Below are positions 11,151-23,806 of a stretch of DNA of 64,000 nt, piece by piece (position 1 is the first letter of the stretch; each line of letters starts with the position of its first letter). Below the pieces are notes generated by a model. The model was not told where the DNA came from, did not search any database, and saw only the letters and a list, made by a program, of their open reading frames with translations. The position numbers and the translations under genes are program-made. Source of the stretch: Protopterus annectens (taxonomy: Eukaryota; Chordata; Ceratodontiformes; Protopteridae); assembly GCF_019279795.1 (NCBI RefSeq), contig NC_056750.1, forward strand, positions 696,988,894 through 697,052,893. Direction: 5' to 3'.

Positions 11151-13330
11151 TGGGGGAGGCAAGGTAATTAGCTAGTATCATGCTAGTGGTAGTTTGGGCA
11201 CTAATCATTTGAAGCAAGTGGTACCAAGCAGGTTGGCTGCAAGCTACTAACACATGAACACTTGTAGTGGACCCACAGAAACATGAACTTACACAAAAGA
11301 GTTTTGTGTGTAAGAGCTGAAAATATGTTAAGTGAAGTTCCACAAGAAATTTCAAAGGCAGTTTGTCAGAAACCAGCAACAAGCCTATTTAAATTTCAAA
11401 GTCAAGACATTTGCTGACAGTGAACTGCCATTCAAAGCAGTATACATATTTGAAAAGCAAAGCAAATTTTACAGCAGTCAAACTACAAGTAAAATACATA
11501 TCTGCACATTATGACACTCCAGTACAGTGAATTTTAATGATGGGCTATAATTTTTCCTAGTGAAATTTTATACCTTTAAAAAAGATGAGAACTTCTGTCA
11601 CATGACCTTCAATTAAGCTATTTTCGGTCAAATTGAATGGAGGCAATAGGGATACAGACTTTCAAATTATGCAACAAGGCTTAAAGAGGGATAGAAATAT
11701 TATTTCATAGTCTTCATGAGCCTTCATAAGACACACTCTAAGGACTTAGGAGCTTACCAGAGCAAATGCTGAAGGGCTAGAGACAGGACAACATTTGCAA
11801 CAATGCCATGATTGTTAAAGCTAAGGATGGGCCAAAATAATTGACTAGCAAGACAGAAAGCAAAGGACAAAATAATGCTTTTTTTGCAACAGTTAAAAAA
11901 AAAACAAAGATTAGCCCAACCCATATATCGCTGTAAACAGGATAGGAATATTATGGTTAGGGTTAGGGACTGGGTGGGGGTAACAGACTAAGCAGTGTTT
12001 TAGACAAAGAAACTCAGAGGATCTAGAAGCAGGTTGGTTTAAAGTGAATGGCCTTTAGTTTCTAAGACTTCCACTTGAAGAAAAGATTCTCATGGTGTGA
12101 TGTCTGACAGAAACCCATGATAGGCATACAGTACCTGTAGAGACAAACTCATTAAAGCACCCCAAATTTTCAGCAGTATTGAGTTTCAAATGCTAAAATA
12201 TTTTAAAAGGCTCTGAGTTGTTAGGATTTGAAATGAGTATTGCATAAACTCATAGAGCTGGAAGATCTGTGAACATAATATTTAAATGCTATTAAGAATA
12301 GATTAACAAAGGCAGAGATCAGAAAGTTGTCTGTGCAGTGCAAGCAATGCATAATCAAATGATCAAAACCAGAGAATCCACTACTGCCAAACCAGCCAAA
12401 TACAGCAACACTGACAAAAGGCCCTAGACAAAAAAAAACATACAAAAACAATAAAAACATGAAGGTACCTCACAGCAGCTAAGATCCAGATTTGCATCTG
12501 CAATGTGGGGGTTTAGTGAAAGCCCCTGAAGCAAAGCCCTGCAAGAAAAAAAAGGAATAGTCACTTTGGTTCTGGTCTGTAGGGACCTTTCTGTTCATAT
12601 CTGTAAAGTAATTAAATGATAAATAGCAATGTGGCTTTTGTTCCATTATTAGAATTGATTGAATTTTTTTTCTGTCTAATTTATATTTAATTATTAAGGA
12701 TATTCAGAATATCTATGACCAAATCACTATGGTAATCATGCTGATTTAAGAATTCATACCAACCAAACATTGCTTTACAGTATAATTTCTATAACAGCTC
12801 TTTCAAAACAATGGTGTGTATCTTGCAAAGTTGTTTTGCAGCAGTGTGGACAGTACTTCGCAAGTGATTTGCACAGAAGGCACTAAAAGTACACATTCTC
12901 ATAAAGTCATTTGGTTTTCTGATATTTCTTCTTATATGATTATTTTATTTCCTTACCAATATATGTACACCTGTAAAGCATCAAAAGGAAGTGGGAGTTC
13001 AAGGAGGTAGTGAGATACGCACCACTGGCCCAGTAATCAAGGAGCCTCAATCCTCACCACTGGGGATGTACATTGGGAGGATGACCTGTATACACACAGT
13101 ATTTCTAGATGCAGCTCACTGCATCAAGTGCAATTTCCCTTAACAGCACACAGACACCACAGTCCAGGGCTGGTTTCTCACTTTCTCCAGATCCCCAATA
13201 AGACTCCCCACAGCTATAGAGTTGAGATCTCAGTTGAGGGCCAAGCCAAGACCTCCAACACTCACTCTGCTCAACTAGTGCTTTCTGTCCCTGCCCAAGT
13301 AGCTGACGCACACACTCCTGGAGATTTGTT

Positions 13331-13382
<52 letters not shown>

Positions 13383-16300
13383 GGGAAAGGGGGGCACAGG
13401 TTTACTACCTATGCCCCATTCTACCCATGCTATGAGGTAGTTATGCCTGACACCAGCCACCTCTTTATCAGCTACTTTAAAGCCCTTAACAAAGTATGTC
13501 CAATCTTACTGTGTAATGTTACTATCAATACAAATGGTAGTTTGACCAAGAGCAAGGGTATTAGGAGTGGCCTACGCAGTTTCCCCAAATAAATATGCAA
13601 GTACTCTCAGAACTTAAATATGTCTCACAAAAATCAGCCACAATGAAATGCTTAAATATATTTAATAATAAATAATAAAAGAACAAGACAATAATAAATA
13701 TATATGTACAGTCATATCAGAATTCAAAATCACAGGAAATATTTAAAACAACATTGCAGGACAATCTCAAATAAATAAAGAAAAATATCTAAACTAAGCT
13801 TTGCTATATTCCTGACTATATCTAAAAGAATTATACTGTACCCTAGTATACTTACTTCAGAGCAAGCAAGGCAGATGTGATGAGTGGATCTTGATGTTGC
13901 CAGGTCAAAGACAAATACAGAATACACCCTCTCTCTCTCTCTCTCAGAGAGTTCTTAATATCTCATATATTACTGCTAGGATAGCTTGCAGAATGACATC
14001 ATTTCTTGTCATCTGACTCTATCCCAGGTAAAACCCCCACTGCTGAAAGTTATTAGTATTTAGCATCCACCTGTGAAAATACACAGACCTCAGATCTTTT
14101 GGTAAATGATGGAATTCGTAAAATAATTTACATTCCTCCACATTTAATGACAATACAGAAGACTTCTCTAGTAAAGACATCATGTCTTCTCCTGCAATGA
14201 AACTGAAGGATAATATCTTTTTTTATGGCCCATCCATAAAGTAATTTAATTTCACCAATTTTTCTGAAGTTTTGCAAGTTAACCTCCTGTGTTCCAGTTT
14301 CCCTGTTAAAATATATACATTTAAACAGCTACAATAATGTATATACAATTCTGTTCTTTTTTCAGTAGGGTACACTGTGGATGCATTACAAATATCACTT
14401 TGTAAAATACCTCTTCAGCACACGTCTGTACAAACCATCTTATATGACATACAGATCTAATACATCTGTAGTTCAAACATCTTATATGAATTGTGTTGAT
14501 ATTCACAAATGACATACAGTTATTTACAAAATTGCAGATAGCTGGTCTGGCTATATCTCCTTTTGTGACAGTGAGGTTCAGGAACAGGCAGCTTTGCTAC
14601 CTCATTCAGTCTGGAACAGATGCATTTGTGCATGTAATGTAGACACATTTCCATAGATGGGGATGTGCCATAATCACAATGGCAGATCACAGGTAAAACT
14701 ACAGCATCTGGGAGGTGGGGGAGTGAAGCTAACTGACAGTATATGCAGTGTTGTACATGAGGTCAGTAGCTCTGCAAAGTGAGGGCGTACCAAACAAATC
14801 CCCTGGTGTGCGGGATTAGCATATGTGACACTGCAGACTGCTCCTCACCACCTCTCCTGCCCAGCCCAGCACTGGTGGGGTCCCACACTTGGGTGATAAT
14901 ACAGGGGACAATTAGGCAAAAATGGTGTAGCCAGGCAGCTGATGGTCATCTGAGGGGCATGCAAATAGAGGAAAAATGGAATAGGGAATTATAAGTATTT
15001 GCACACTTGGTTAAGGTGTCCTTGAGTCTTTTGTGTGAAGTCGTAATGTCCCTCCTACATCGGTATGGATTTTGTTGTGTGCTCTGATTGACTTACTTTC
15101 AGATATTACATGAGCTGTTTTTTTTTGTTTGTTTTTTTCTAAGTTTTCAGTAATTTGGCTGCATGGACACACACTGGGCTTCATTGTTGGACTTCTAAAA
15201 GGTATGTCTGCCATGTAAAAAGGAAATGTGCAGGTGTGAGTATCTTGCAATGGTATGCATCCTGCTCAAGATGCAATCCTATGCCTTTATTGCCACTGTG
15301 TGTCAGGACAGGTACCAGTGCTAGAGCGCTACGATTTTCTCTGCCCATATGAAACCTTAATTTGGGCTAAGTGAGTAACTGACAACAAAAAGATAAATGA
15401 ATGAACAAAAAAGAAATGTTAAGATAAAAATATCTTAATTATAAATTATGTTCATTATTGAATATTAACATTTTAAAATTATATGTCTAAAAAGGACAGA
15501 TTACCATACTATTCGCATGTTTTTAATTCAAGTATGAATAAATAATTAAAAGACTGAGATATATTTAAAATACTAAGCATAAAATAATTAAGCAACATTA
15601 CACAAACAGGTGCATACTAATGCACACAGATATCTGTAAAAGTGTCATTAAGACAAAAAATAGGCATTATTTAAATTTAAGCAAAGAATGTTAGTTTTAT
15701 TATAATCCTTTAATGTGGGAATCAGTTAAAAAGCATGGATTAGAGACTTCCTAAACTGAGGGAGCTTGGCTTGTAGTGACCAAATCCCACCTCTAGCTGA
15801 TCCAGGGATGCAGGCACATAGTACAAAACCATATGGGGGTGTAGAATGTGAACCCTCATGCCACAAGACCGAACCCCCACCACTTCTATAGTGACGTTAT
15901 ATTTTTTGTATCTGAGATTTGGGCTGCATGTGTAATTGCAGCATTGTCTAGTGCACTCAAATATATTCTTATTCTTCACATTTTCTCGTCATCATTATCC
16001 AATGTGCTCTGCTCCACAATGCAGCAATGCAGACTCCATTGTCTGAAAGCTTTCTGCCTGGTTCTTCACCACTGATTGTAATAACTGGACATTTAAATAG
16101 CTGGCCAGGCTTTTATATTTTGATAGTATCATCATTATTCTTTTCATATATTTTTTCACTTAGAAAGATTCTCTTATCAAATTATGTATAAACTGTACAT
16201 ATTAATAAATTCTTGGCAGTTTGAAGAAGCAGTATTTATGCTGAATCTCTGTCTGAGACAACTGAATCTACTGTTCTGACATTTTCTGGAAATAAAGTTC

Positions 16301-16940
16301 AGAATGTAAAGCTTAAAAAAGTGAACTTTTCACTCATTCCTTTACAATGGTTGCAGACTTTTATCTGCATATGATTTTTTTCTAATCTCCAAACATGATA
16401 ACATGTCATGCAAACTAGTGAACACAGGCACATTTGTAAAACAGTAAAATACTTATAAAAATGGATCCTAATGAGCAAACAATGCAGGAAATAAAAAAGG
16501 TATGGATAACTGCTTCCATAAATGCAGATTTACTAAATGAATACAAGTAGAGAATGCACTAAATAAATCAGTCTGAAGAAGTTCCTTATCTTATGGTTGA
16601 ACCAAAGTACTTACCCTGTTATTTAGTTTATTATCGTGTTGTATTCCTTTAATAAACTCATATTACTGGAAGTGTTTTGAGACATTTCACAACATATCAC
16701 TATCTTAATTGCTGTTTATACATGTTATCAGCTTTTCCATTTACATCAGCTATTCCCCCACATGAAAAGTTAAAATGAAAAAGGTGTGTTACCATTGTGC
16801 GCCATAAGTCAACATTTTTGCCCAAGTCATCTTAAATGCTTCCTCATAATCCAAGGGATCCACTAGCTTAACCAAAACATACCCATGTACATGCATGGGT
16901 TTAATATAAAAATGAGAAGCAAACAATTGTGAAGACTTAC
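11151..16940. other. Long stretch without a recognisable gene
   Basis: AT-rich, probably intronic sequence. It contains the (CA)n run at 13334-13380, a short (CT)n at about 13931-13945 and several open frames that are shadows of these repeats (for example 13105-13592). No exon with credible splice sites was recognised, although short or fast-evolving exons could be missed. Confidence 0.4.
13334..13380. repeat. (CA)n microsatellite
   Basis: A CA dinucleotide run. Poly-Cys-Val and poly-Thr-His frames on the two strands are artefacts of it. Confidence 0.95.
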
Positions 16941-17045
16941 TTCAGTGCATCAACCGGCAACTTAATTCCTGAGAGATTGATGTAGTTCAGGGAGAATGCG
17001 CTACTGAAAAACTGTTTGAAAGATGGCAGGATGTCCTTCACTTTT
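16941..17045 (-). CDS. Internal coding exon, CARMIL/LRRC16-like protein
   Basis: A 105-bp exon on the minus strand. The acceptor is a T-rich tract ending TTTTGCAG just above 17045; the donor is GTAAGTC just below 16941, a near-consensus site. One frame is open throughout. It begins and ends within codons (symmetrical phase, so the exon can be skipped in frame) and encodes about 34 residues, including [19 protein letters not shown] and KLPVDALK. From memory of the family, a very similar block (FFSSAFSL, then NLSGTKLP-EALK) lies in the leucine-rich-repeat region of CARMIL proteins, which bind and regulate actin capping protein at the leading edge. I cannot tell CARMIL1, 2 or 3 apart. No neighbouring exon was found, so the rest of the window appears to be intron. 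Codon choice is intact and differs from the surrounding repeat relics. Confidence 0.75.
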
Positions 17046-18220
17046 CTGCAAAATAAAGAAAGATATTTATACTAACAAATAATATATCTCAATGTCAAGA
17101 ATAACTGAAAACATACATGAGGTATTCATCATAAAAGAGTGCATACTTATAAAACTGCCCCAATGATACAATATAATACTACCTGGTCAGCCATCTATGC
17201 ACCAGCCAAGTTTATCTTACCATTGGCTAGGTTATTCTTACAGTCGTGTTACCATGTTTTAATTTATACCATAGCTGTGCAATTAAGGGCTTTGTTACTG
17301 AGCAGAAATTAATGATATCTTTTATCTTTCTGTCTTACATACTGTGAATAGGCAGAAAATAGGCACTGATTCACCACACTACTTCATGTTATGTATGTTC
17401 CATGTCTCATCAACACTCACTTCCTCTAGGACATACAGTCAGTTAATTCTAAGACACAAAGACAATAAACTTGGATATTCCTATACCATGTTGTGGAATG
17501 TTCTGATGGGTGTTTTTTCACTGAAAATTTTAGACTGAATTTCATTTTTCTGCAGTTAGTTGGATTGCTTGGGACAGCAGTTTACTTTCAGTGGGAGTTG
17601 GTATAAACAATTTAGGGGTATGTGCAGGGGTGGGGCTTTGCGTTTTTTGAGCTATAGGTATTGATCCTTAAAATGTGATAAACTTCATCATTTGTTCCCA
17701 AGACTGTCAGTTAAACATAGGGGAAGCCATTAAAACAGTATAAAAACAGTTGATACACAGCAGACAGAAAGGTAAAATGCTACATAAAATAAACTTGGTT
17801 TGAAGAAAATTAAGCACCTCATTGAGGAGCTTTTGTACACTCAGGACATGATAGACATTGAAGAAAAACTAATAAAAAAGAAAGCACATATTTGTCAAAG
17901 CCAAACATTAACTGCCTTGGTGATAAACTCAAACAATAATAACAGTAAGACAGAGAGAGAAAGGCAACAAAAGTGGACAATTGTCAAACAGCATACATCA
18001 TATAAACTAAGATGAGTTTGCAAGACAACATTTTTATGCAAGCAAGTGATATACATGCCTTCAATGTGTGCATATGGTGGAAGACAATCTTGTCAACAAA
18101 GAAAGGAAAATACATCTCCACAGTATGCCCCATCACAAGGAGGTATGAAGGGCTGACCAACACCCAGGTGACCTACATGCAATTAGCAGCTCATTTACTG
18201 AAAAGGCTGGACTGAGGTAG
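17046..18220. other. Intron-like sequence, one possible foldback core
   Basis: Mostly AT-rich without a gene. Positions 17590-17650 contain GGGAGTTGGTATAAACAATT followed by a G-rich stretch. This resembles the conserved core of the foldback family (GAGTTGGTATATTTAGTTGG at 24.9 kb), but no inverted arms were recognised around it. Open frames at 17800-18215 were not assigned. Confidence 0.3.
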
Positions 18221-18225
18221 ATGGT

Positions 18226-18560
18226 ACAGGAAGTAGATCCTATCTGATTAATCTGACAAAGTTCTTTGAGAGCATGATACAGTCTGGTGACACTAGGCAT
18301 GCTGACCATACAGCATACCTTGACCTTGCCAAGACATTTGTTACTATAAATCTCATGCCAACATAATAATCTTCAGAGGCATGAAATTGACAAGTGAAGC
18401 TCTCTAGGCATCTGCCTTAGGATCTGTGCATGGGATGTACATTCAACATCTACTTTTCTGATCTAAAAATCACAAACAAGTATATCTGGTTAACCATGTT
18501 TGTGGGTGATTGTAAAATGGGTGTCAATCTCAGATCCTCCTCCAACACACAGGCATTCCA
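18226..18560 (+). pseudogene. Decayed reverse-transcriptase core of a CR1-like LINE
   Basis: Plus-strand translation across stops and shifts gives LINLTKFFES, AYLDLAKTF and WLTMFVGDCKMG. The last is the position of the F-A-D-D catalytic motif of non-LTR reverse transcriptases. It is an older copy than the adjacent LINE at 18650-21565 and lies directly upstream of that element's endonuclease region. Confidence 0.6.
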
Positions 18561-18649
18561 ACGTGACCTTACATTTGATAATAACTAAAAACAAGACTCA
18601 AATGAAACACCAAAATATGAAATACTGCCACATTTGGTTAACACCCCCT

Positions 18650-19453
18650 CCATCCAGCTCACCTGGTTCAAGACTACAGAGAGCACCCCTGCAATACCAG
18701 ACTACAGCTCTTACCACACTTTTCGGCCACCAAACCAAGACCAAAACACTAAAGGTGGTGGAGTGTCCATATTCACCCAGGATATTCATACCTCCAGGCT
18801 AGTTGCCCAACACAATGCATCTGAAATTCTCCAGGTGCCACTAACACTAGATAAGACTGCAATCCAAATTGTAGCTTGCTACAGATTCCCCACCATGCCC
18901 CAAGATTCTCACTACACCTTTCTAAACATACTGGAAAATATTAAGATACAACCAAACACCCTAATACTGGGTGATTTCAACTACCCTGCCATTAACTGGG
19001 AAAACTACTCGGGTACCAACACCTTTTCCCAACGGTTCGTGGAATTCATAAATTCCAATGCCCTGGATCAACTAATCCATTGTCCCAACATGGGCTCCAA
19101 TACCCTAGACTGGTCATTACCAACATGGGAGATAGATGCTACACACCAGTGGTCACCCCCTCATTAGTCAGGTCTGATCATAAGCAAATCACCCTTGACA
19201 TCCACATCCCACCCCCCAGTAAGGAAACTTTTGTAAAAAACTTCTCCAAAGCCAACCTCATGCTACTTAAGTCAGAAGTGACAAACTTCATGGCACCCAT
19301 GCAGACGGGAGCTGAAAGTTCGACTGCTGAATCCTACATTAAGGCACTGTATGAGCACATCCACTCGTGCATGAATCATGCCATTCCATATAGAACCAAG
19401 ATGCTCTCCTCCAAAAAAAGAAAGCCAATCTGGTGGTCCCCTGCCATAAACAA
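18650..19453 (+). pseudogene. APE-type endonuclease domain of the LINE
   Basis: Two frames are needed. The first (to about 19165) has a WFKTTES-like block, GGGVSIF and LILGDFNYPAINW, where GDFN is the conserved catalytic GDFN/H segment. The second (19080-19463) continues with SLVRSDHKQITLDI, the conserved SDH segment that ends the domain. One frameshift joins them near 19130. In an active copy this enzyme would nick target DNA to prime reverse transcription. Protein residues shared with the minus-strand LINEs at 33.6 kb (SPLVRSDHEAVTF) and 44.6 kb (an LCDFIYANIDW block) place all three in one family. Confidence 0.8.
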
Positions 19454-19454
19454 A

Positions 19455-19677
19455 CTGTGGTAGCATTGTCGCCTCACAGTTAGACGTTGCCCGTTCAATT
19501 CTCAGTTAGACCGTCTTCTGTGTGGCGACATGTGTGAATGGGCATTCCTTCATTGAAGGTTGTGCGTTAGGCCCGGCAAGCCAGCACGTAAAAATCTACT
19601 GCCAATCATTAGCGTACCGGAGTTTCGCTGTGGCGACCCCTAACCGGGAAAAGCCGGAAGACACAAACAAACACAGA
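19455..19677 (+). mobile_element. tRNA-derived SINE (V-SINE-like 3' domain), inserted in LINE
   Basis: Starts within the tRNA-like head (TGGTAGCATTGTCGCCTCAC, B box GTTCAATTCTC). It continues through TGTGTGAATGGGCATTCCTT and ends with GTGGCGACCCCTAACCGG, AAAAGCCGG and a CAAA-rich tail. The inverse copy at 33970-34206 is about equally long and shares all of these blocks. The GTGGCGACCCCT / GGTCGCCACAGCG phrase is, from memory, widespread in SINEs of fishes (DANA/HE-type V-SINEs). The head is slightly 5'-truncated relative to the other copy. It splits the LINE coding region after AINKL. Confidence 0.8.
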
Positions 19678-20072
19678 AGGAAGGAACTATTGTAGAAAAG
19701 AGGAAAATCCCAGGATGCAAAAAACTCCCTTACCAGCCTCAGTAAGAAGCTGAGATCCCTCATAAAATCCTCCAAAGCTAGTTACGAAAATAAAATTGCC
19801 AAAGATTCCAAAGACAACAACAAGGCATTCTATAGTTATGTCAAGAATCTAAATGGCAATGCTCAGATCTGATCTGAGCTACAACAGAATGGCATTAAAT
19901 ATACTGATCCCAAGGATATTGCCAATATCCTGGCAGATCAATTTAGTGCCAACTTCACCCCCCTCTCACCCCCTGGAATGGAACGCACTATCATGGAACT
20001 TATAAACAAAGACATTGGCAACCTTGAAACACTGGACCCCACTCAGTTTAGGTTCGTGAAGGGCCGATCTTT

Positions 20073-20198
20073 ATGCAGATTGTCCAGGGTGTTTGGACTT
20101 ATTCATAAACTGTGTGTATGTAGGATGTGGTTTTAACCATGTTCAAGTCCCACACAGTTGCAAGTTGTGTACATGAATCCCTCCTATGGTGCAGAAAG
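20073..20198 (+). repeat. 126-bp interspersed repeat, copy 2 (inside LINE RT)
   Basis: Nearly identical to 9791-9919. It interrupts the RT just after the FVKGRS block, so it inserted or was copied in after the LINE. Confidence 0.65.
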
Positions 20199-20399
20199 CC
20201 AATCTAACTCTCTGAAGTAATAAAACAATATGTAGCCTCAGGCAAACATACAACACTGTCTCCTGAGAGAATCACTTCCCCTCCTGATTACTCACACAAG
20301 GAATCCAGTGCTGGTAGGTGCATGGAAGTAAGAGAGGAATCCAATGCTGGAATCTGAAATTCTCCAGGTGCCACTAACACTAGGTAAGACTGCAAACAA

Positions 20400-21470
20400 T
20401 CCCCCACTCTGGAATCATAGATAAACTTACTAAGCTGGGCATAAATCCCTACTTCACACGATGGGTTGCCAACTGGCTTACTGACAGAACCCAGACTGTA
20501 AAAGAAGCCAACTCCAAATCCAGCTCCAGACAAGTGAAGTACCTCAGGGTTCAGTCCTGGGACCGCTCTTGTTTGGTATCTACTTCTCTGAAGTACAGGT
20601 CAACACTAAGGGACTCTGGCTAACAAAATTTGCAGGTGACTGCAAACTGGGAGCCATTATTGAAACCCCAAATTATGTGGATATTCTACAACAGGGCCTT
20701 TCAGAAACAGATGCTTGGTGCCACAGCCATGGGCTCAAGCTTAATGCCAAGAAATGTATAGTTATCCCCTTTGGGAAAAAACATGTACCCATGAATTACC
20801 ACATAGGTGGCAGTACACTAAACAATGAAAGTGTGATGAGAGACTTAGGGACACAGGTCGACAGTGGTCTCACCTTCGATAACCACATTACCGCAACAGT
20901 CAGGAAATCCTTCTATGGGGCACACCTCATCACTAAGCGCTTTTCATCCAGAAAAAAGGAGGTCATTGTCCCACTGTACTTATCCCTCATTAGACCCATT
21001 ATAGAGTACAAAGCCCCATTTGGTATGTACCTCACAAGACATCTGCAACAGCTGAAAAGGCTGCAGAAATACCTCACTAAAAGAATCACAGGCCTAAAGC
21101 AGATGCCATATGCTGACTGTCTAAAAAAACTCCAGCTAAACACTGTGGCATACTGTCTACTCAGAGGCGATCTCTGCTTAACATACAAGGCCATGTCAAA
21201 CCCTGAGCTGTTGGACATGCTCCACTTAAAGAAATCCCAATCCCTCAGAGCCACACGCTCCAGGTATCTAAACCTTGTCATCACAATGAACAAAACATGC
21301 TGGAGAGACAGGTTCCTGACCCAGAGACTCTCCATACTCTGGAATAGACTGTGCCCATACATTTCAAGCAGAGTGCCTCCTTGGCCCTCTTCAAAAGGAA
21401 CCTTGACGATTGGATGGGAGATAGGAAATTCACCCCGGGGATCAAGTCAGTCGCCCTGCTAGACATAGGT
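20400..21470 (+). pseudogene. LINE reverse transcriptase, core and C-terminus
   Basis: An open frame of 297 codons (20569-21462) follows a shifted segment encoding KLTKLGINPYFTRWVANWL. The catalytic motif reads KFAGDCKLG: the first Asp of the usual F-A-D-D is Gly (about 20635), so the enzyme would be inactive. Later blocks GLKLNAKKCIVIPFG, LGTQVDSGLTFDNH, LIRPIIEYKAPFGMYL, LQRLQK-type text and CWRDRFLTQRLSILWNRL give the full thumb and C-terminal order of the family. A 42-bp piece at 20354-20395 duplicates endonuclease sequence from 18818-18860, out of place. Long intact reading makes this the best-preserved LINE protein in the window. Confidence 0.85.
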
Positions 21471-21605
21471 CCAGGGAAGTAAATATTGTGGGAAGAAATA
21501 TCCGGGGAATTGTTTGGCTAGGTTTGTATAGGCCCTACGGCCGATAGCCTAGTACCAACCTATGAACAGTGTAGACAACACTCCACTTTAAAATGAGAAT
21601 GTAGT

Positions 21606-22320
21606 AAGAGATTGTGGAATGTGAGTGGATATTTCTCTCTTGTTTGACCATCACGTTGCAGAGGTGTATAGAAAAGTCCTTTTGCCATGTCAGTGCATTG
21701 TAAAAGGCATATATTTAAGATTAGAGAAGTCCTTACTCCTTAGTAGTCTACACAGAATAGACCTATCATATAATACAATGTCCTCTTTGGGATGTAACTT
21801 GGACACAGCAAGTTGCTGGGAATGCCACAGAGGTTCCTAACTAAAAAGATCAGTGCTTAAAAAATTGACCTACTAAGAGAGAAAGAGATTGGAAGCTCCA
21901 ACCCTGCCTTCAGCGTCCCACAAACTCCTTAGGGGTGATATGTGCATCTCACTTATCAGGCCATAAGGGATAAAGTTGTTCAAAACCTCTTGTACCTTCA
22001 TAAATCAAACTGTTCAATAAATACTAGGAGGACCAGACACCTAAATCTACTTAAACAAATTAACAAGATAAGGTGGAGAGATATATTTGTCATAGAGACC
22101 TTACCCTTTCTCTGGAACAAACTGCAGCTCTCTTCAAATTAAGCAGTATCACTATCTTAATTCAAACAGGTGCTAGATCATCAGATAGGCAAACACAAAT
22201 TCTCTCCTGGTATGACTGGCTTGTCTTTCATTGAAAAGGGAGTTACGGTCTAGGGTAGGTGTTGACAAGGTGTTAATGGCCTCCTGGCCCAGTTGCCTTG
22301 TATCTTCTGTGATTCAATGA
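21606..22320 (+). mobile_element. 3' fragment of another CR1/L2-like LINE
   Basis: Plus-strand frames give TRRTRHLNLLKQINKIRWRD and ETLPFLWNKLQ, homologous to the CWRDRF/LPFLWN end of LINE reverse transcriptases but clearly diverged from the element just upstream. The tail ends at about 22320 with CTTCTGTGATTCAATGA. It is a short 5'-truncated relic. Confidence 0.6.
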
Positions 22321-23760
22321 CAATACTAGCTCTTCAATTCTGGTGAAATTCAAATGGCTTCACCAGACACATTAGAAATTTTACGTGGAAGTAACCTCAC
22401 AGGTTCACACTGTAGTCAGTGCAACAATACATCATGGGGAAAAAAACGTAAGTGGTAACAGTTATATCAAGATGGTAAGTTGACAATTGTAAGGGGTTAG
22501 AACAGTCTGCAAGTGAGCAAATAATGGGCCTGATCACTACCATCCTATTTTCACTTCTCAAGCAGAACAAAATGGCTGATTAGGTTTTCCAGATATACAG
22601 AAAAATAGAGAACGGTACTCTCATCCTGTCTGGTAATACCCTTTCACTTGCTACTAGGAACAAATGGGTTTTAGAGAGCAGGAAGAAAAGCTGGTGGGTG
22701 AATCCCACAGAGGTACAGGAGGGGAAAATGACATCTCTGTGTCATCCTTTATCATTATTTTCCACTTTTACTGGTATTTAAAACCAAGAGTCATAACTTA
22801 AATCAGTTGGAAAAGAAACATATAACATCATTTTTTCAGATATGATATTACTACCACCCTGCTCCTTAGTACCAATGTGAAGTACATATTTTTGGTAAAA
22901 GGTTCTCTTCTCTTTCTTCCATACCATATTGAGTAAAAAATATTGAAATCTTCTATCTGTGAAACAACAAGTACCTGAAATATACAGTACAACAGTTTTG
23001 TTCTGCTTTTACTCAGTATAACACTTGTGTTGTAGTACATAACATTAGCATCTGTGCTTAACACATTCTTACTCATATAAAATAACTCTTAAGGTCATAA
23101 TATTTTTTACCATATATTGAAATGCTTGGTGAGGCAGAATAAACATGACTAAGTCAAATTAACTACCAACTTTCAAAACATTATGAGTCTTCAGTTCCTT
23201 ACAGCAACTCTACATGCCTTGCCAGTCAGAAAATTTCTGCATAGACACTCCGTCTCATACACACATACTTACATGTACATATACATACACATGCATAGGT
23301 ATACAAGACTAGTGGATTAGTGTTGTTTTAATGTTAAAATGTTAAGTATGTTACATGTCTTATGCTCTGTAATGACGCTACTGCTTTGAAATATCCAGAA
23401 ATGCTAAGTATAGTTACAAATGTCATTGTATCTAGGAAGTGGCTGAGGAGACTCCAAGAATCAGCCATCATACACAGATTGAAAATGAATAAATAAATGG
23501 ACTAATAAGTAATCCAGCAAGAAAATAAACAAACATTTTTAAAGAAACCATCAGTTGTTTATTGTGTTGATGTGGACCCATAGAGTGGGAGGGCTTTAAT
23601 CTCTACACCATCCTTAACCAGATATAATAATCACCAAAGTTACTCCAACAAATTGGTAAGGGAACAGCAAAGTCCTTGTAATGGAAGATGAGTTTCTCAT
23701 TAAAATGGTCTGTCATCAGAACAACTGCATTACTGAAAGTTTGTCTGTGTATGTGCATGT
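22321..23760. other. No gene seen
   Basis: AT-rich sequence, unremarkable, ending in a TA-rich tract (23755-23806) that borders foldback element 2. Confidence 0.4.
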
Positions 23761-23806
23761 ATATGTATAGATATACATCTATACATATATATCTATATAT
23801 CTATAT

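Larger units (their letters stand above)
18650..21565 (+). mobile_element. CR1-like LINE, ORF2 (endonuclease plus RT), interrupted
   Basis: The order is: APE-type endonuclease part (18650-19453), SINE insertion (19455-19677), linker between EN and RT (19678-20072), 126-bp repeat insertion (20073-20198), degenerate RT start, RT core and C-terminus (about 20400-21470), then a 3' end (21470-21565) containing GATAGCCTAGTACCAACC. The same 3' end, inverted, marks the LINEs ending at 31325, 42125 and 53715, and the SINE at 26440-26565. The 5' half (ORF1) is missing. The several nested insertions show that it has been inactive for a long time. Confidence 0.85.

Noticed and set aside
13105..13592. Overlapping open frames of 61-154 codons on both strands
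   Set aside because: They run through the (CA)n microsatellite and have no domain or splice context.
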